This document shows, piece by piece, positions 1 to 6,989 of a DNA stretch of 13,168 bases. Position 1 is the stretch's first letter. Every line of letters starts with the position of its first letter. The DNA is from Methylotenera sp. UBA6020 (lineage in GTDB: Bacteria; Pseudomonadota; Gammaproteobacteria; Burkholderiales; Methylophilaceae). The stretch covers positions 1-13,168 of the forward strand of contig DIZU01000187.1 in NCBI GenBank assembly GCA_002429455.1, read 5' to 3'. The notes under the pieces are model-generated. The model did no database searches. It was not told the origin of the DNA and saw nothing but the letters and a program-made list of their open reading frames with translations. The translations under genes and the position numbers were made by a program.

Positions 1-34
1 CTCATTATCACAAATTGTTTTAGATCCCAGTTGC

Positions 35-1285
35 ATGGATGATTACGACCCAAACTCCATGCCTGTGGCAAAAGCGCGGCAATTTATTAAACAGTTTTTA
101 AATCCGGTAGCAGAATCTGAAATTTTGCCATTGCGTGAGAGTTTGGGACGGGTATTGTCCGTTGACATGTTATCGCTCTCCAACGTACCTAACTATGACA
201 ACTCAGCGATGGATGGTTATGCGTTCAATGCGGATGATATCAATGCAGACAATGCTACTCGCTTAAAACTGATAGGCACAGCTTTTGCTGGTAAAGCTTT
301 TTCTGGCAGAATCACTCACGGCGAGTGCGTACGCATTATGACAGGTGCAGCGATACCAACCGGTGCGGATACCGTCATAATGCAAGAGAGAGTGGCAGTT
401 GAAGACGACGTTATTACTTTTACCGAGCCGCCCAAACGGGCCATGAACGTGCGCTACGCAGGTGAAGATTTACAGCAAGGCCAAACCGTATTGGCTGCAG
501 GCCATATGATGCGCCCGGCTGATTTAGGATTGATAGCTTCACTTGGCGTTGGCGAAGTAAGCGTATATCGCAAGCTCAAAGTCGCGTTCTTTTCCACAGG
601 TGATGAGCTGGCGAGTGTTGGTCAGTCATTAACAACCGGCCAGGTTTACGATAGCAACCGCTATACGCTATATGGCATGTTGGCGCGCATGGGTGTGGAA
701 ATCATGGACATGGGGGCGATTGCCGATGATGCTGATTTACTTGAAAAAACACTGCTTGAGGCTTCCAGCAAAGCAGATGTGGTCATCACCAGCGGCGGCG
801 TTTCGGTAGGCGAGGCAGATTACATGAAGCTGCTACTCGCCAAACATGGTCAAGTGGTATTTTGGAAAATCGCCATGAAACCAGGCCGCCCATTGGCTTA
901 TGGCAAAGTACAGGGAAATAAGACAAAAACAGCGCACTATTTCGGCCTGCCGGGTAATCCGGTTGCGGTCATGGTCACATTCTACCAATTTGTGCGAGAA
1001 GCCATGCTGGTGTTAATGGGACAAGCCAGCCCGGCGCCGCTGCCTATGTTCAATGTCGTGTGTACTGCGAACATTAGAAAACTGACTGGCCGCACCGAAT
1101 TTCAGCGCGGAATATTGTTTGCTGATGCCGATGGCACATGGAAAGTGCAACCTACAGGCTCTCAGGGTTCGGCCATTTTGAGCTCTATGTCACTGGCCAA
1201 TTGCTTTATCGTACTAGATGAATCTATTGGTAACCTTGATGCAGGAGCGATAGTGCAAGTACAAGTATTGGATGGCATTGTTTAA
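35..1285 (+). CDS. moeA: MoeA, molybdopterin molybdenumtransferase
   Basis: MoeA inserts molybdate into adenylylated molybdopterin, the last step of molybdenum cofactor synthesis in the cytoplasm. The 416-residue length is normal for the family. Visible family motifs are NSAMDGYA (residues 56-63), a domain III MoCF-biosynthesis fold with STGDEL (187-192) and TSGGVSVGE (252-260), MKPGRP (281-286) and FGLPGNPVA (303-311), then a beta-rich C-terminal domain. The ATG at 35 gives an N-terminus that aligns with known MoeA proteins. However, the frame stays open to the left edge of the window and there is no clear Shine-Dalgarno sequence, so a start further upstream cannot be excluded; ATG 59 is another option. 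Its neighbours in the window are not Moco genes. The cofactor would serve enzymes such as formate dehydrogenase or nitrate reductase (inference). Confidence 0.95.
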   Translation: MDDYDPNSMPVAKARQFIKQFLNPVAESEILPLRESLGRVLSVDMLSLSNVPNYDNSAMDGYAFNADDINADNATRLKLIGTAFAGKAFSGRITHGECVRIMTGAAIPTGADTVIMQERVAVEDDVITFTEPPKRAMNVRYAGEDLQQGQTVLAAGHMMRPADLGLIASLGVGEVSVYRKLKVAFFSTGDELASVGQSLTTGQVYDSNRYTLYGMLARMGVEIMDMGAIADDADLLEKTLLEASSKADVVITSGGVSVGEADYMKLLLAKHGQVVFWKIAMKPGRPLAYGKVQGNKTKTAHYFGLPGNPVAVMVTFYQFVREAMLVLMGQASPAPLPMFNVVCTANIRKLTGRTEFQRGILFADADGTWKVQPTGSQGSAILSSMSLANCFIVLDESIGNLDAGAIVQVQVLDGIV

Positions 1286-1334
1286 TAGATTCATTAGATG
1301 ACACGCCTGGATGGAATATTTAGCTGCATCAACC

Positions 1335-1356
1335 TATTGGCTGTACTCAGCCAATA
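1335..1356. other. Perfect 9-bp inverted repeat after moeA (possible weak terminator or operator)
   Basis: TATTGGCTG (1335-1343) and CAGCCAATA (1348-1356) pair perfectly around a TACT loop, about 50 bp after the moeA stop. No run of T follows on either strand, so it is not a canonical intrinsic terminator. It could be an operator, an RNA 3'-end stabiliser or a weak terminator. Confidence 0.5.
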
Positions 1357-1390
1357 ATAATTGTCATTCAATAAGTTATCAGCCTTGTTG

Positions 1391-1396
1391 TATAAT
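1391..1396 (+). promoter_or_regulatory. Candidate -10 box for tonB-kinase unit
   Basis: A perfect TATAAT lies 77 bp upstream of the tonB-like start. The best -35 at usual spacing is a poor TTCAAT (1367-1372, 18-bp spacer). A better TTGTCA (1361-1366) is 24 bp away, which is too far for sigma-70. The promoter is plausible because this spacer separates moeA and its downstream inverted repeat from the next genes, but it rests on the -10 alone. Confidence 0.35.
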
Positions 1397-1473
1397 TTTC
1401 TGTTTGGTTTAATACTTCTCATAACTTATATTTTTAATCACTTTGGTTTACTCTTAATGGGCTTTCCCCTGCT

Positions 1474-2196
1474 TTGAACATCGCTGTTAAACACTCCTCC
1501 TCTAATCAAAATACGCTCATTTGGGCATTGATCTGCTCCGTCCTGCTGCATGTCGTACTCGCAGTGGTGATTCCAAACGTCAAGTTCGATAACGTCAAAA
1601 AACCCGATACTTTAGAAGTTGAGCTGGCCAACAAGCCTGAACCGCCGCCAGTGGTTAAACCCGAGCCCATTCAACCTGAGCCGGTTAAGCCAAAAATCGA
1701 GCCCAAGCCAATCGTCAAGCAGTTAACAACACCAACGATCATAAAAAACGAACCTACTTCACACCAGCCGCCACCAACGCCAACTGAAGTCATTGCAGCT
1801 CCCCCAAAACCAGATACAGCACCCTCACCCGTGCCCCCTGCGCCGGTGGTGATACCTGAACCACCAAAACCCGTTGGCCCGAGTCAGGCCGATATGTCCG
1901 CTGCGCGCGATAGTTACGGCAATACATTGTGGGAGGCGATTGGCAAGTACAAACAATACCCAAAAATTGCGCAAATGCGTGGCTGGCAAGGTGACGTGAT
2001 CGTGGAACTACAACTTGATGGTAACGGTAAACTAAAGTCTAAAAAAATCCTTAAAGGTAGCGGTTACGATATTCTGGATAAACAAGCATTAGACATGGTA
2101 GAAAAGGCCGCACCTTTCCCAGTGCCGCCCGAAGCCTTGCGTGGCAGCAACTTCACCATTAAAGTGCCGATACCATTCAAGCTTGAAGAACAGTAA
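1474..2196 (+). CDS. TonB-family energy transducer
   Basis: This inner-membrane protein is expected to transmit proton-motive force from an ExbB/ExbD motor to outer-membrane TonB-dependent receptors. The 240 residues show the full TonB plan. A single N-terminal membrane anchor (about 14-33) carries the S-x3-H motif (S22, H26) that corresponds to Ser16/His20 of E. coli TonB. A long Pro/Lys/Glu-rich periplasmic linker (about 45-137) follows, then a TonB C-terminal domain (about 150-238) with YPKIAQMRGWQGDV (162-175). The start is TTG: an in-frame stop lies at 1435-1437, and there is no ATG or GTG between it and 1474. No clear Shine-Dalgarno sequence precedes the TTG. A 6-codon ORF (ATG 1457, TGA 1475-1477) overlaps the start codon. 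No exbB or exbD is in the window, so the motor must be encoded elsewhere. The kinase gene follows after 22 bp, suggesting cotranscription. Confidence 0.85.
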   Translation: MNIAVKHSSSNQNTLIWALICSVLLHVVLAVVIPNVKFDNVKKPDTLEVELANKPEPPPVVKPEPIQPEPVKPKIEPKPIVKQLTTPTIIKNEPTSHQPPPTPTEVIAAPPKPDTAPSPVPPAPVVIPEPPKPVGPSQADMSAARDSYGNTLWEAIGKYKQYPKIAQMRGWQGDVIVELQLDGNGKLKSKKILKGSGYDILDKQALDMVEKAAPFPVPPEALRGSNFTIKVPIPFKLEEQ

Positions 2197-2218
2197 TCTA
2201 CAGGTGTGTTAGACCGCT

Positions 2219-3691
2219 GTGTTTAAAAAAAATAAATCCTTAAAAGACTTACTGCTCATTCATGAGCTTGCATTCATCTTACTCATTATTCTAGCCGCTG
2301 CTGCAGGTGCCATCGGTATTCATCTATGGGGAAAATCTAGCCAAGAAGCCAGTCGCATTAGCTTACTAGTCACTGAAGTGCAACAAACCCGGGGCGATTT
2401 GTATCGGCAAATGAAGGAACTGTTTGATGCCTATTTTTTGGAAGACTTAAACGCACGGGCTGAATATAACAACTTTACAGTGTCGGTTGAAAAGCACTTT
2501 GCCCAGTTAAAAAAAATTACTGTAGGCAAGGCAGAAACAGCTGCAATCAACGATCTTCACGCTAGCTATAAAGAGTTTGTCTTTGAAACCTCTGCGTTAT
2601 TTGACCAAAAGCCGCAGAGCATTAACACCGAGGTGATAAAACATGCCTTAAATACGGGCTTGGAAACCGGGCTTTTTAAGCGATACGAAGTGATTCTTGC
2701 ACACACCGAGCGACTACTCAGTCAAAAACAAATTGAACTTGATCGTCAGCTCAACGATACCAAGCGCACCTCAACCATCTTGTTAGTGATTCCCCTGATA
2801 TTAGCCGTTCTACTGTTGATCTTCTCCAGACTATTTTTGAAACGTGCCATCGTAAAACCTATCGAAGGTGTTTTGAAGGCTACCTCAGAAATCAGCACAG
2901 GCAATCTAACCCACCGGGCGCCTGAAGAAGGCGTGCAGGAATTAGCCTCCGTATCAAAAGCCATCAATGAGATGGCTGACAAATTAATCATCAGCCAAGA
3001 AACTTTGATACGTACAGAAAAACAAGCCGCACAAGGCTTATTAGTACCGATGCTGGCACATAACATTCGCAATCCATTGGCTAGTATTCGGGCGACTGCG
3101 CAGGTAATGGACGGCCCTGAGCACGATACTGAAACGCGAGACTCTTTGGTGGGTATTATTAACACCGTGGACAGGCTGGAACGCTGGACTGGTGCGCTAC
3201 TGGCTTACCTGCACCCACTGAAACCTCAACCCACCGTTACCAGAATACAGGATATTGTAGAGGGTGCTTTGGAGCCGCTTCAGCAAAAAATAAAAGAAAA
3301 ATCTATTCAGCTCACTATGCCAACTTGGCCAAAAAATGGTGAAATAAAATATGACGCTATTTTCACTGATCAGCATCTACTAGAACAAGTTATCTATAAT
3401 TTATTATTAAATGCCATTGATGCCTCTAATCAGGCGAGCAGCATCGACATTGAGCTTGAAATAACCCCGCACAAACTTATCCTACGGCTGCTAGACCATG
3501 GCTGTGGCATGCCCTTCACACCAGATCCAAGCGCCATGAGTGCGCCCACCACAAAAAGGTTCGGCACCGGCTTAGGCATTCCGTTCGCTTTTAAGGTGTG
3601 TGATGCGTTGGGTGGCGAGCTAAAATTTACAACCAGGCCTGAAGGTGGCACGGTCATCTCGATCTCGCTCCCTAAAAATCTTGACCTCTGA
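2219..3691 (+). CDS. Orphan membrane sensor histidine kinase (HAMP, HisKA-like, HATPase_c)
   Basis: A 490-residue two-component sensor kinase. The GTG at 2219 is the most upstream start, because a TAG in frame lies at 2210-2212. Domains in order: TM1 (about 12-34), a mostly helical periplasmic region of about 150 residues with no recognised ligand fold, TM2 (about 186-206), HAMP (about 208-260), an H-box around the phosphoacceptor His281 (AHNIRNPLASIRA), N-box NLLLNAIDAS (394-403), G1 DHGCG (426-430) and G2 GTGLGIP (449-455). The residue after the catalytic His is Asn, where many kinases have Glu or Asp; the rest of the H-box looks NtrB-like. The ATP-binding boxes look intact, so ATP binding is likely. 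There is no response regulator next to it, so partner and signal are unknown. Placement 22 bp after the tonB-like gene suggests one operon, perhaps with an envelope or nutrient-uptake theme (inference). Confidence 0.87.
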   Translation: MFKKNKSLKDLLLIHELAFILLIILAAAAGAIGIHLWGKSSQEASRISLLVTEVQQTRGDLYRQMKELFDAYFLEDLNARAEYNNFTVSVEKHFAQLKKITVGKAETAAINDLHASYKEFVFETSALFDQKPQSINTEVIKHALNTGLETGLFKRYEVILAHTERLLSQKQIELDRQLNDTKRTSTILLVIPLILAVLLLIFSRLFLKRAIVKPIEGVLKATSEISTGNLTHRAPEEGVQELASVSKAINEMADKLIISQETLIRTEKQAAQGLLVPMLAHNIRNPLASIRATAQVMDGPEHDTETRDSLVGIINTVDRLERWTGALLAYLHPLKPQPTVTRIQDIVEGALEPLQQKIKEKSIQLTMPTWPKNGEIKYDAIFTDQHLLEQVIYNLLLNAIDASNQASSIDIELEITPHKLILRLLDHGCGMPFTPDPSAMSAPTTKRFGTGLGIPFAFKVCDALGGELKFTTRPEGGTVISISLPKNLDL

Positions 3692-3792
3692 CAAAGCTGA
3701 ATTTACCCTACACATAAAAGCCATGCCTACCATGGTTTAGCCGTTAAAAGTGCAAAGTTATAAATATTGTCATTTTCATGACATATCCTCTT

Positions 3793-3810
3793 GCCTTAAT
3801 AAGGCTTTTT
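3793..3810 (+). terminator. Short hairpin plus T5 (weak terminator or bcp leader attenuator)
   Basis: GCCTT-AAT-AAGGC (3793-3805) is a 5-bp stem followed by five T. It lies about 100 bp after the kinase stop and only 20 bp before the preferred peroxiredoxin start. It may end the tonB-kinase transcript. If the peroxiredoxin promoter lies upstream of it, it would instead sit in that gene's leader and act as an attenuator. A second small inverted repeat, TGTCAT/ATGACA (3768-3783), lies just before it. Confidence 0.4.
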
Positions 3811-3830
3811 ATCAACAATGTAGCTATACC

Positions 3831-4301
3831 ATGATGAATACTTCAATGCTTAACCTACCAGTTCCAGACTTTCAGTTGCCAGCGACTAGCGGCAAGAACT
3901 TTCAACTTTCCGAATACCTTGGAAAAAACGTGGTCATCTACTTTTACCCCAAAGATTCAACGCCTGGTTGCACTACGCAAGGCATGCAATTCAGGGATAC
4001 GTATGCCGATTTTCAAAAGCACAATACTGAGATCTTTGGCGTATCGCGTGACAGCTTAAAATCTCATGAGAACTTCAAAGCAAAATTCACCTTTCCCTTC
4101 GAGTTACTCGCCGATACCGAAGAGTTAGCTTGTTCACTATTTGGCGTAATGAAAATGAAAAACATGTATGGCAAACAGGTGCGCGGTGTTGAGCGCAGTA
4201 CGTTTATCATAGATAAAAACGGAACCTTAGTAAAAGAGTGGCGTGGTGTTAAAGTTGAGGGACACGCTGCAGAAGTGCTCAATTTCATTCAAACACTTTG
4301 A
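3831..4301 (+). CDS. bcp: Peroxiredoxin, Bcp/PrxQ family
   Basis: A thiol peroxidase of the AhpC/TSA thioredoxin fold that reduces hydrogen peroxide and organic hydroperoxides in the cytoplasm, usually with thioredoxin. I chose ATG 3831, giving 156 residues, the usual Bcp length. The frame is open back to a GTG at 3750, but those extra residues do not look like the family and would include the hairpin at 3793-3805. ATG 3834 or 3846 are also possible. The active-site segment is YPKDSTPGCTTQ, with peroxidatic Cys47. Where most Bcp proteins have a resolving Cys five residues later, this one has Met52. The only other cysteine is Cys101, matching the position of E. coli Bcp Cys99. It may therefore act as a 1-Cys enzyme or use Cys101. 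It is followed 14 bp later by phoH, so the two are probably cotranscribed. Confidence 0.92.
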   Translation: MMNTSMLNLPVPDFQLPATSGKNFQLSEYLGKNVVIYFYPKDSTPGCTTQGMQFRDTYADFQKHNTEIFGVSRDSLKSHENFKAKFTFPFELLADTEELACSLFGVMKMKNMYGKQVRGVERSTFIIDKNGTLVKEWRGVKVEGHAAEVLNFIQTL

Positions 4302-4315
4302 TAGAAAGTAATTTT

Positions 4316-5713
4316 ATGGCTAAAAAACAAACTGGTGCCGCTAAACTTTTCGTCCTAGATACTAATGTGTTAATGCATGATCCTTCCAGCCTGTTTCGCT
4401 TTGAAGAACATGACATTTACCTGCCAATGGTGACGTTAGAAGAGCTTGATAATAATAAAAAAGGCTTAACTGAGGTCGCGCGTAATGCGCGCCAAGCCAG
4501 CCGTAATTTAGAGGAAATTGTAGGCACCGATTTAATCAACCTTGAGCTTGGCTGCCCACTGGCCATCAACGGTAACAAACATGTCACTGGGCGACTGTTT
4601 TTGCAAACCAATCAAGTCACGGTTGAATTACCCGGGCTAGCTGGTAGTAAGGCAGACAACCAAATTCTAGGCGTGGTAATCGACTTACAAAAAAGCCATC
4701 CGAATCGCCAAGTAATATTAGTCAGCAAAGATATCAACATCCGCATCAAAGCACGCGCGATGGGCATGCCAGCAGAAGATTATTTCAATGACAAAGTATT
4801 AGAAGATACCGATCTTTTATACAGTGGCATGAAAGAACTGCCTGGCGACTTTTGGGATAATCACAGCAAAGCAATGGAGTCTTGGCAAGATTCAGGTCGC
4901 ATGTTCTACCGACTCACAGGGCCGCTCTGTAAAACGTTTCTTATCAATGAATTTGTCTTTTACGAGTTTGAAAAACCTTTCCATGCCATGGTACGTAGCG
5001 TGGAAGGCAATACGGCGGTATTAGAGGTCGTCAAAGATCATCTACAATCTAAACACAATGTTTGGGGCATTACCGCGCGTAACCGTGAACAGAATTTTGC
5101 ACTCAATTTGTTGATGGACCCAGAAATAGATTTTGTCAGCTTGTTAGGGCAAGCGGGTACTGGTAAAACTTTACTGACGCTGGCCTCAGCGCTCACACAG
5201 GTGTTAGATAAAAAAATATATTCTGAAATTATCATGACCCGTGTCACCGTACCGGTAGGCGAGGATATTGGCTTTTTACCGGGTACTGAAGAAGAAAAAA
5301 TGGCTCCTTGGATGGGTGCGCTAGAGGACAATTTAGATGTGCTCAATAAATCTGATGATGAAGCGGGTGATTGGGGACGGGCCGCAACGCAAGACTTAAT
5401 TCGCAGTCGTATCAAAGTAAAATCGCTCAACTTCATGCGTGGCCGCACATTTTTACATAAATTCCTGATTATCGACGAAGCACAGAACTTAACGCCCAAA
5501 CAGATGAAAACGCTTATCACCCGTGCAGGTCCTGGCACGAAAGTAGTTTGCCTAGGCAATATCGCACAAATTGATACGCCCTATTTGACCGAAGGTAGTT
5601 CAGGGCTTACCTATGTCGTCGATCGATTCAAAGGCTGGGGGCATAATGGGCATGTCACCTTACTGCGTGGCGAGCGCTCACGTTTGGCTGACTTTGCTGC
5701 TGAAGCTTTGTAG
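4316..5713 (+). CDS. PhoH-family ATPase with N-terminal PIN ribonuclease domain
   Basis: A 465-residue PIN-PhoH (PhoH2-type) protein; relatives are described as ATP-dependent RNA helicase/ribonucleases. The N-terminal PIN domain (about 8-140) shows acidic residues typical of the metal-binding nuclease site: VLDTNVLMHD near the N-terminus (Asp15), LEELD in the middle and SKDINIR before a GMPAEDYFND segment. The C-terminal PhoH NTPase (about 245-465) has Walker A GQAGTGKT (278-285) and Walker B FLIIDEAQN (about 383-391). I prefer ATG 4316, 14 bp after the bcp stop and with a purine-rich AGAAAG just upstream, over an in-frame TTG at 4298 that overlaps the bcp stop codon and would add six residues. 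lplT starts 5 bp after the stop, so bcp-phoH-lplT look like one transcript. Roles in RNA quality control or stress are inferred from the family. No separate antitoxin-like gene adjoins it. Confidence 0.93.
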   Translation: MAKKQTGAAKLFVLDTNVLMHDPSSLFRFEEHDIYLPMVTLEELDNNKKGLTEVARNARQASRNLEEIVGTDLINLELGCPLAINGNKHVTGRLFLQTNQVTVELPGLAGSKADNQILGVVIDLQKSHPNRQVILVSKDINIRIKARAMGMPAEDYFNDKVLEDTDLLYSGMKELPGDFWDNHSKAMESWQDSGRMFYRLTGPLCKTFLINEFVFYEFEKPFHAMVRSVEGNTAVLEVVKDHLQSKHNVWGITARNREQNFALNLLMDPEIDFVSLLGQAGTGKTLLTLASALTQVLDKKIYSEIIMTRVTVPVGEDIGFLPGTEEEKMAPWMGALEDNLDVLNKSDDEAGDWGRAATQDLIRSRIKVKSLNFMRGRTFLHKFLIIDEAQNLTPKQMKTLITRAGPGTKVVCLGNIAQIDTPYLTEGSSGLTYVVDRFKGWGHNGHVTLLRGERSRLADFAAEAL

Positions 5714-5718
5714 ACGGC

Positions 5719-6894
5719 ATGCGTAAAGGATTTTATACTTTACTCGCTGCACAGTTTTTATCAGCACTTGCAGATAATGCTTTGCTGTTTGCAGCGATTG
5801 CTTTATTACAACAAATGCATGCACCTGATTGGCATAAGCCATTATTGTTGCAGTTTTTTGTTATTTCCTACATTGTCCTTGCACCTTTTGTTGGCTCATT
5901 TGCTGATGCACTACCAAAAGGTCGGGTAATGTTTATTTCAAATGGCATCAAATTTGTTGGCAGTCTTGCCATGATATTTGGCATGCCGCCACTATATGCT
6001 TATGGCATTGTTGGTATAGGCGCTGCCGCATATTCACCGGCAAAATACGGCATATTGACCGAGTTATTACCCCCAAATAAGCTTGTCAGCGCCAATGGCT
6101 GGATGGAAGGTTCAACAGTAATCGCCATTATTTTAGGCGCTATTATTGGTGGAAAAATGGCAAGCATTGATCCGCAGGGCGCCATAATAGCAATTACCGC
6201 CCTGTATTTAGCTGCAGCGGGATTTAACGTGTTCATCCCCAAACTACCAATTGACCATACAATCGCCAAAAAAAGTCTGTTGTTTATTCTGAGTGACTTT
6301 TATCAATCATTTATCGTGCTATGGCGCGACCCACAGGGTCAGGTTTCACTGGCAGTGACTACATTGTTTTGGGGTGCAGGTGCAACCTTAAGGCTAGTGG
6401 TCATCGCTTGGGCTTCAGTATCGCTTAGCTTGGGATTAGATTACGCAACGCAACTGACGGCCACCGTGGCATTAGGCGTTGCATTGGGATCGGTGATTGC
6501 AGCACGCTACATTACGCTTGAAAACTCTGTGAAGGTACTCCCCGCGGGCATTGTAATGGGGCTGCTGGTCATTGCGATGGTGTGGGTGACAGAATGGCAC
6601 GTAGCCGCTGTGCTATTGTTTATAATAGGCGTGCTCAGCGGGTTTTTTGTAGTACCACTCAATGCCTTACTGCAACACAGAGGACACTTACTCATTGGCG
6701 CAGGCCACTCCATTGCTGTACAAAATTTCAATGAAAACCTAGGCATTTTGATACTGAGTGGCGCCTATACACTGATGGTAAAAGCGCATTTACAGATCAA
6801 TCATATCGTAGTGATTTTTGGTTTGTTCGTCATCATCACCATGAGTATGATTAACCGACTGTACCGTAATCAGATACAAACACCGACCACTTAA
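5719..6894 (+). CDS. lplT: LplT, lysophospholipid transporter (MFS)
   Basis: An inner-membrane major-facilitator protein. In E. coli LplT flips lysophospholipids inward for re-acylation by Aas. The 391-residue length matches the family, and the protein is almost entirely hydrophobic helices (10-12 predicted by eye). Recognisable LplT features are the N-terminal MRKGFYTLLAAQFLSALADN segment, the ALPKGRVM loop between early helices, YSPAKYGILTELLP and the NGWMEGSTVIAIILG region. The ATG at 5719 lies 5 bp after the phoH stop with little Shine-Dalgarno sequence, so translational coupling is likely. The usual partner acyltransferase/acyl-ACP synthetase gene aas is not adjacent and is not fused to this protein. 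A strong hairpin terminator follows 13 bp after the stop. Confidence 0.9.
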   Translation: MRKGFYTLLAAQFLSALADNALLFAAIALLQQMHAPDWHKPLLLQFFVISYIVLAPFVGSFADALPKGRVMFISNGIKFVGSLAMIFGMPPLYAYGIVGIGAAAYSPAKYGILTELLPPNKLVSANGWMEGSTVIAIILGAIIGGKMASIDPQGAIIAITALYLAAAGFNVFIPKLPIDHTIAKKSLLFILSDFYQSFIVLWRDPQGQVSLAVTTLFWGAGATLRLVVIAWASVSLSLGLDYATQLTATVALGVALGSVIAARYITLENSVKVLPAGIVMGLLVIAMVWVTEWHVAAVLLFIIGVLSGFFVVPLNALLQHRGHLLIGAGHSIAVQNFNENLGILILSGAYTLMVKAHLQINHIVVIFGLFVIITMSMINRLYRNQIQTPTT

Positions 6895-6907
6895 ACTGGG
6901 TCAATTA

Positions 6908-6951
6908 AAAAAGCCCCGACAGATTTATCAACAAATCTGTCGGGGCTTTTT
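6908..6951. terminator. Bidirectional intrinsic terminator between lplT and ndh
   Basis: A perfect 14-bp stem, GCCCCGACAGATTT (6913-6926) with its complement (6933-6946), encloses a 6-nt loop. An A-run (6907-6912) and a T-run (6947-6951) flank it, so it can end transcription from both lplT (plus) and ndh (minus), which converge here. Confidence 0.93.
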
Positions 6952-6989
6952 ACGATCATAAAACTAATCGTTAATGTCGCTTAACTTGT

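Noticed and set aside
2746..3165. 139-codon antisense ORF within the histidine kinase gene
   Set aside because: It is opposite TM2, HAMP and the H-box; it shows no coherent domain and is best explained by codon bias of the kinase gene.
3721..3735. CCATG-CCTAC-CATGG inverted repeat after the kinase gene as a terminator
   Set aside because: It has only five strong pairs and no useful T-run; this is too weak to distinguish from chance.
3750..3830. N-terminal extension of the peroxiredoxin from GTG 3750
   Set aside because: The 27 extra residues are Cys/His/Tyr-rich, do not resemble Bcp and overlap two hairpins; the ATG at 3831 gives the normal family length.
4298..4315. TTG 4298 as the phoH start overlapping the bcp stop
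   Set aside because: It would add six residues of no family value; ATG 4316 has a purine-rich stretch at suitable distance and begins MAKKQ as expected.
5038..5559. 173-codon antisense ORF within phoH
   Set aside because: It lies wholly opposite the NTPase domain including Walker A and B; its composition looks like an antisense shadow and it has no ribosome binding site or known motifs.
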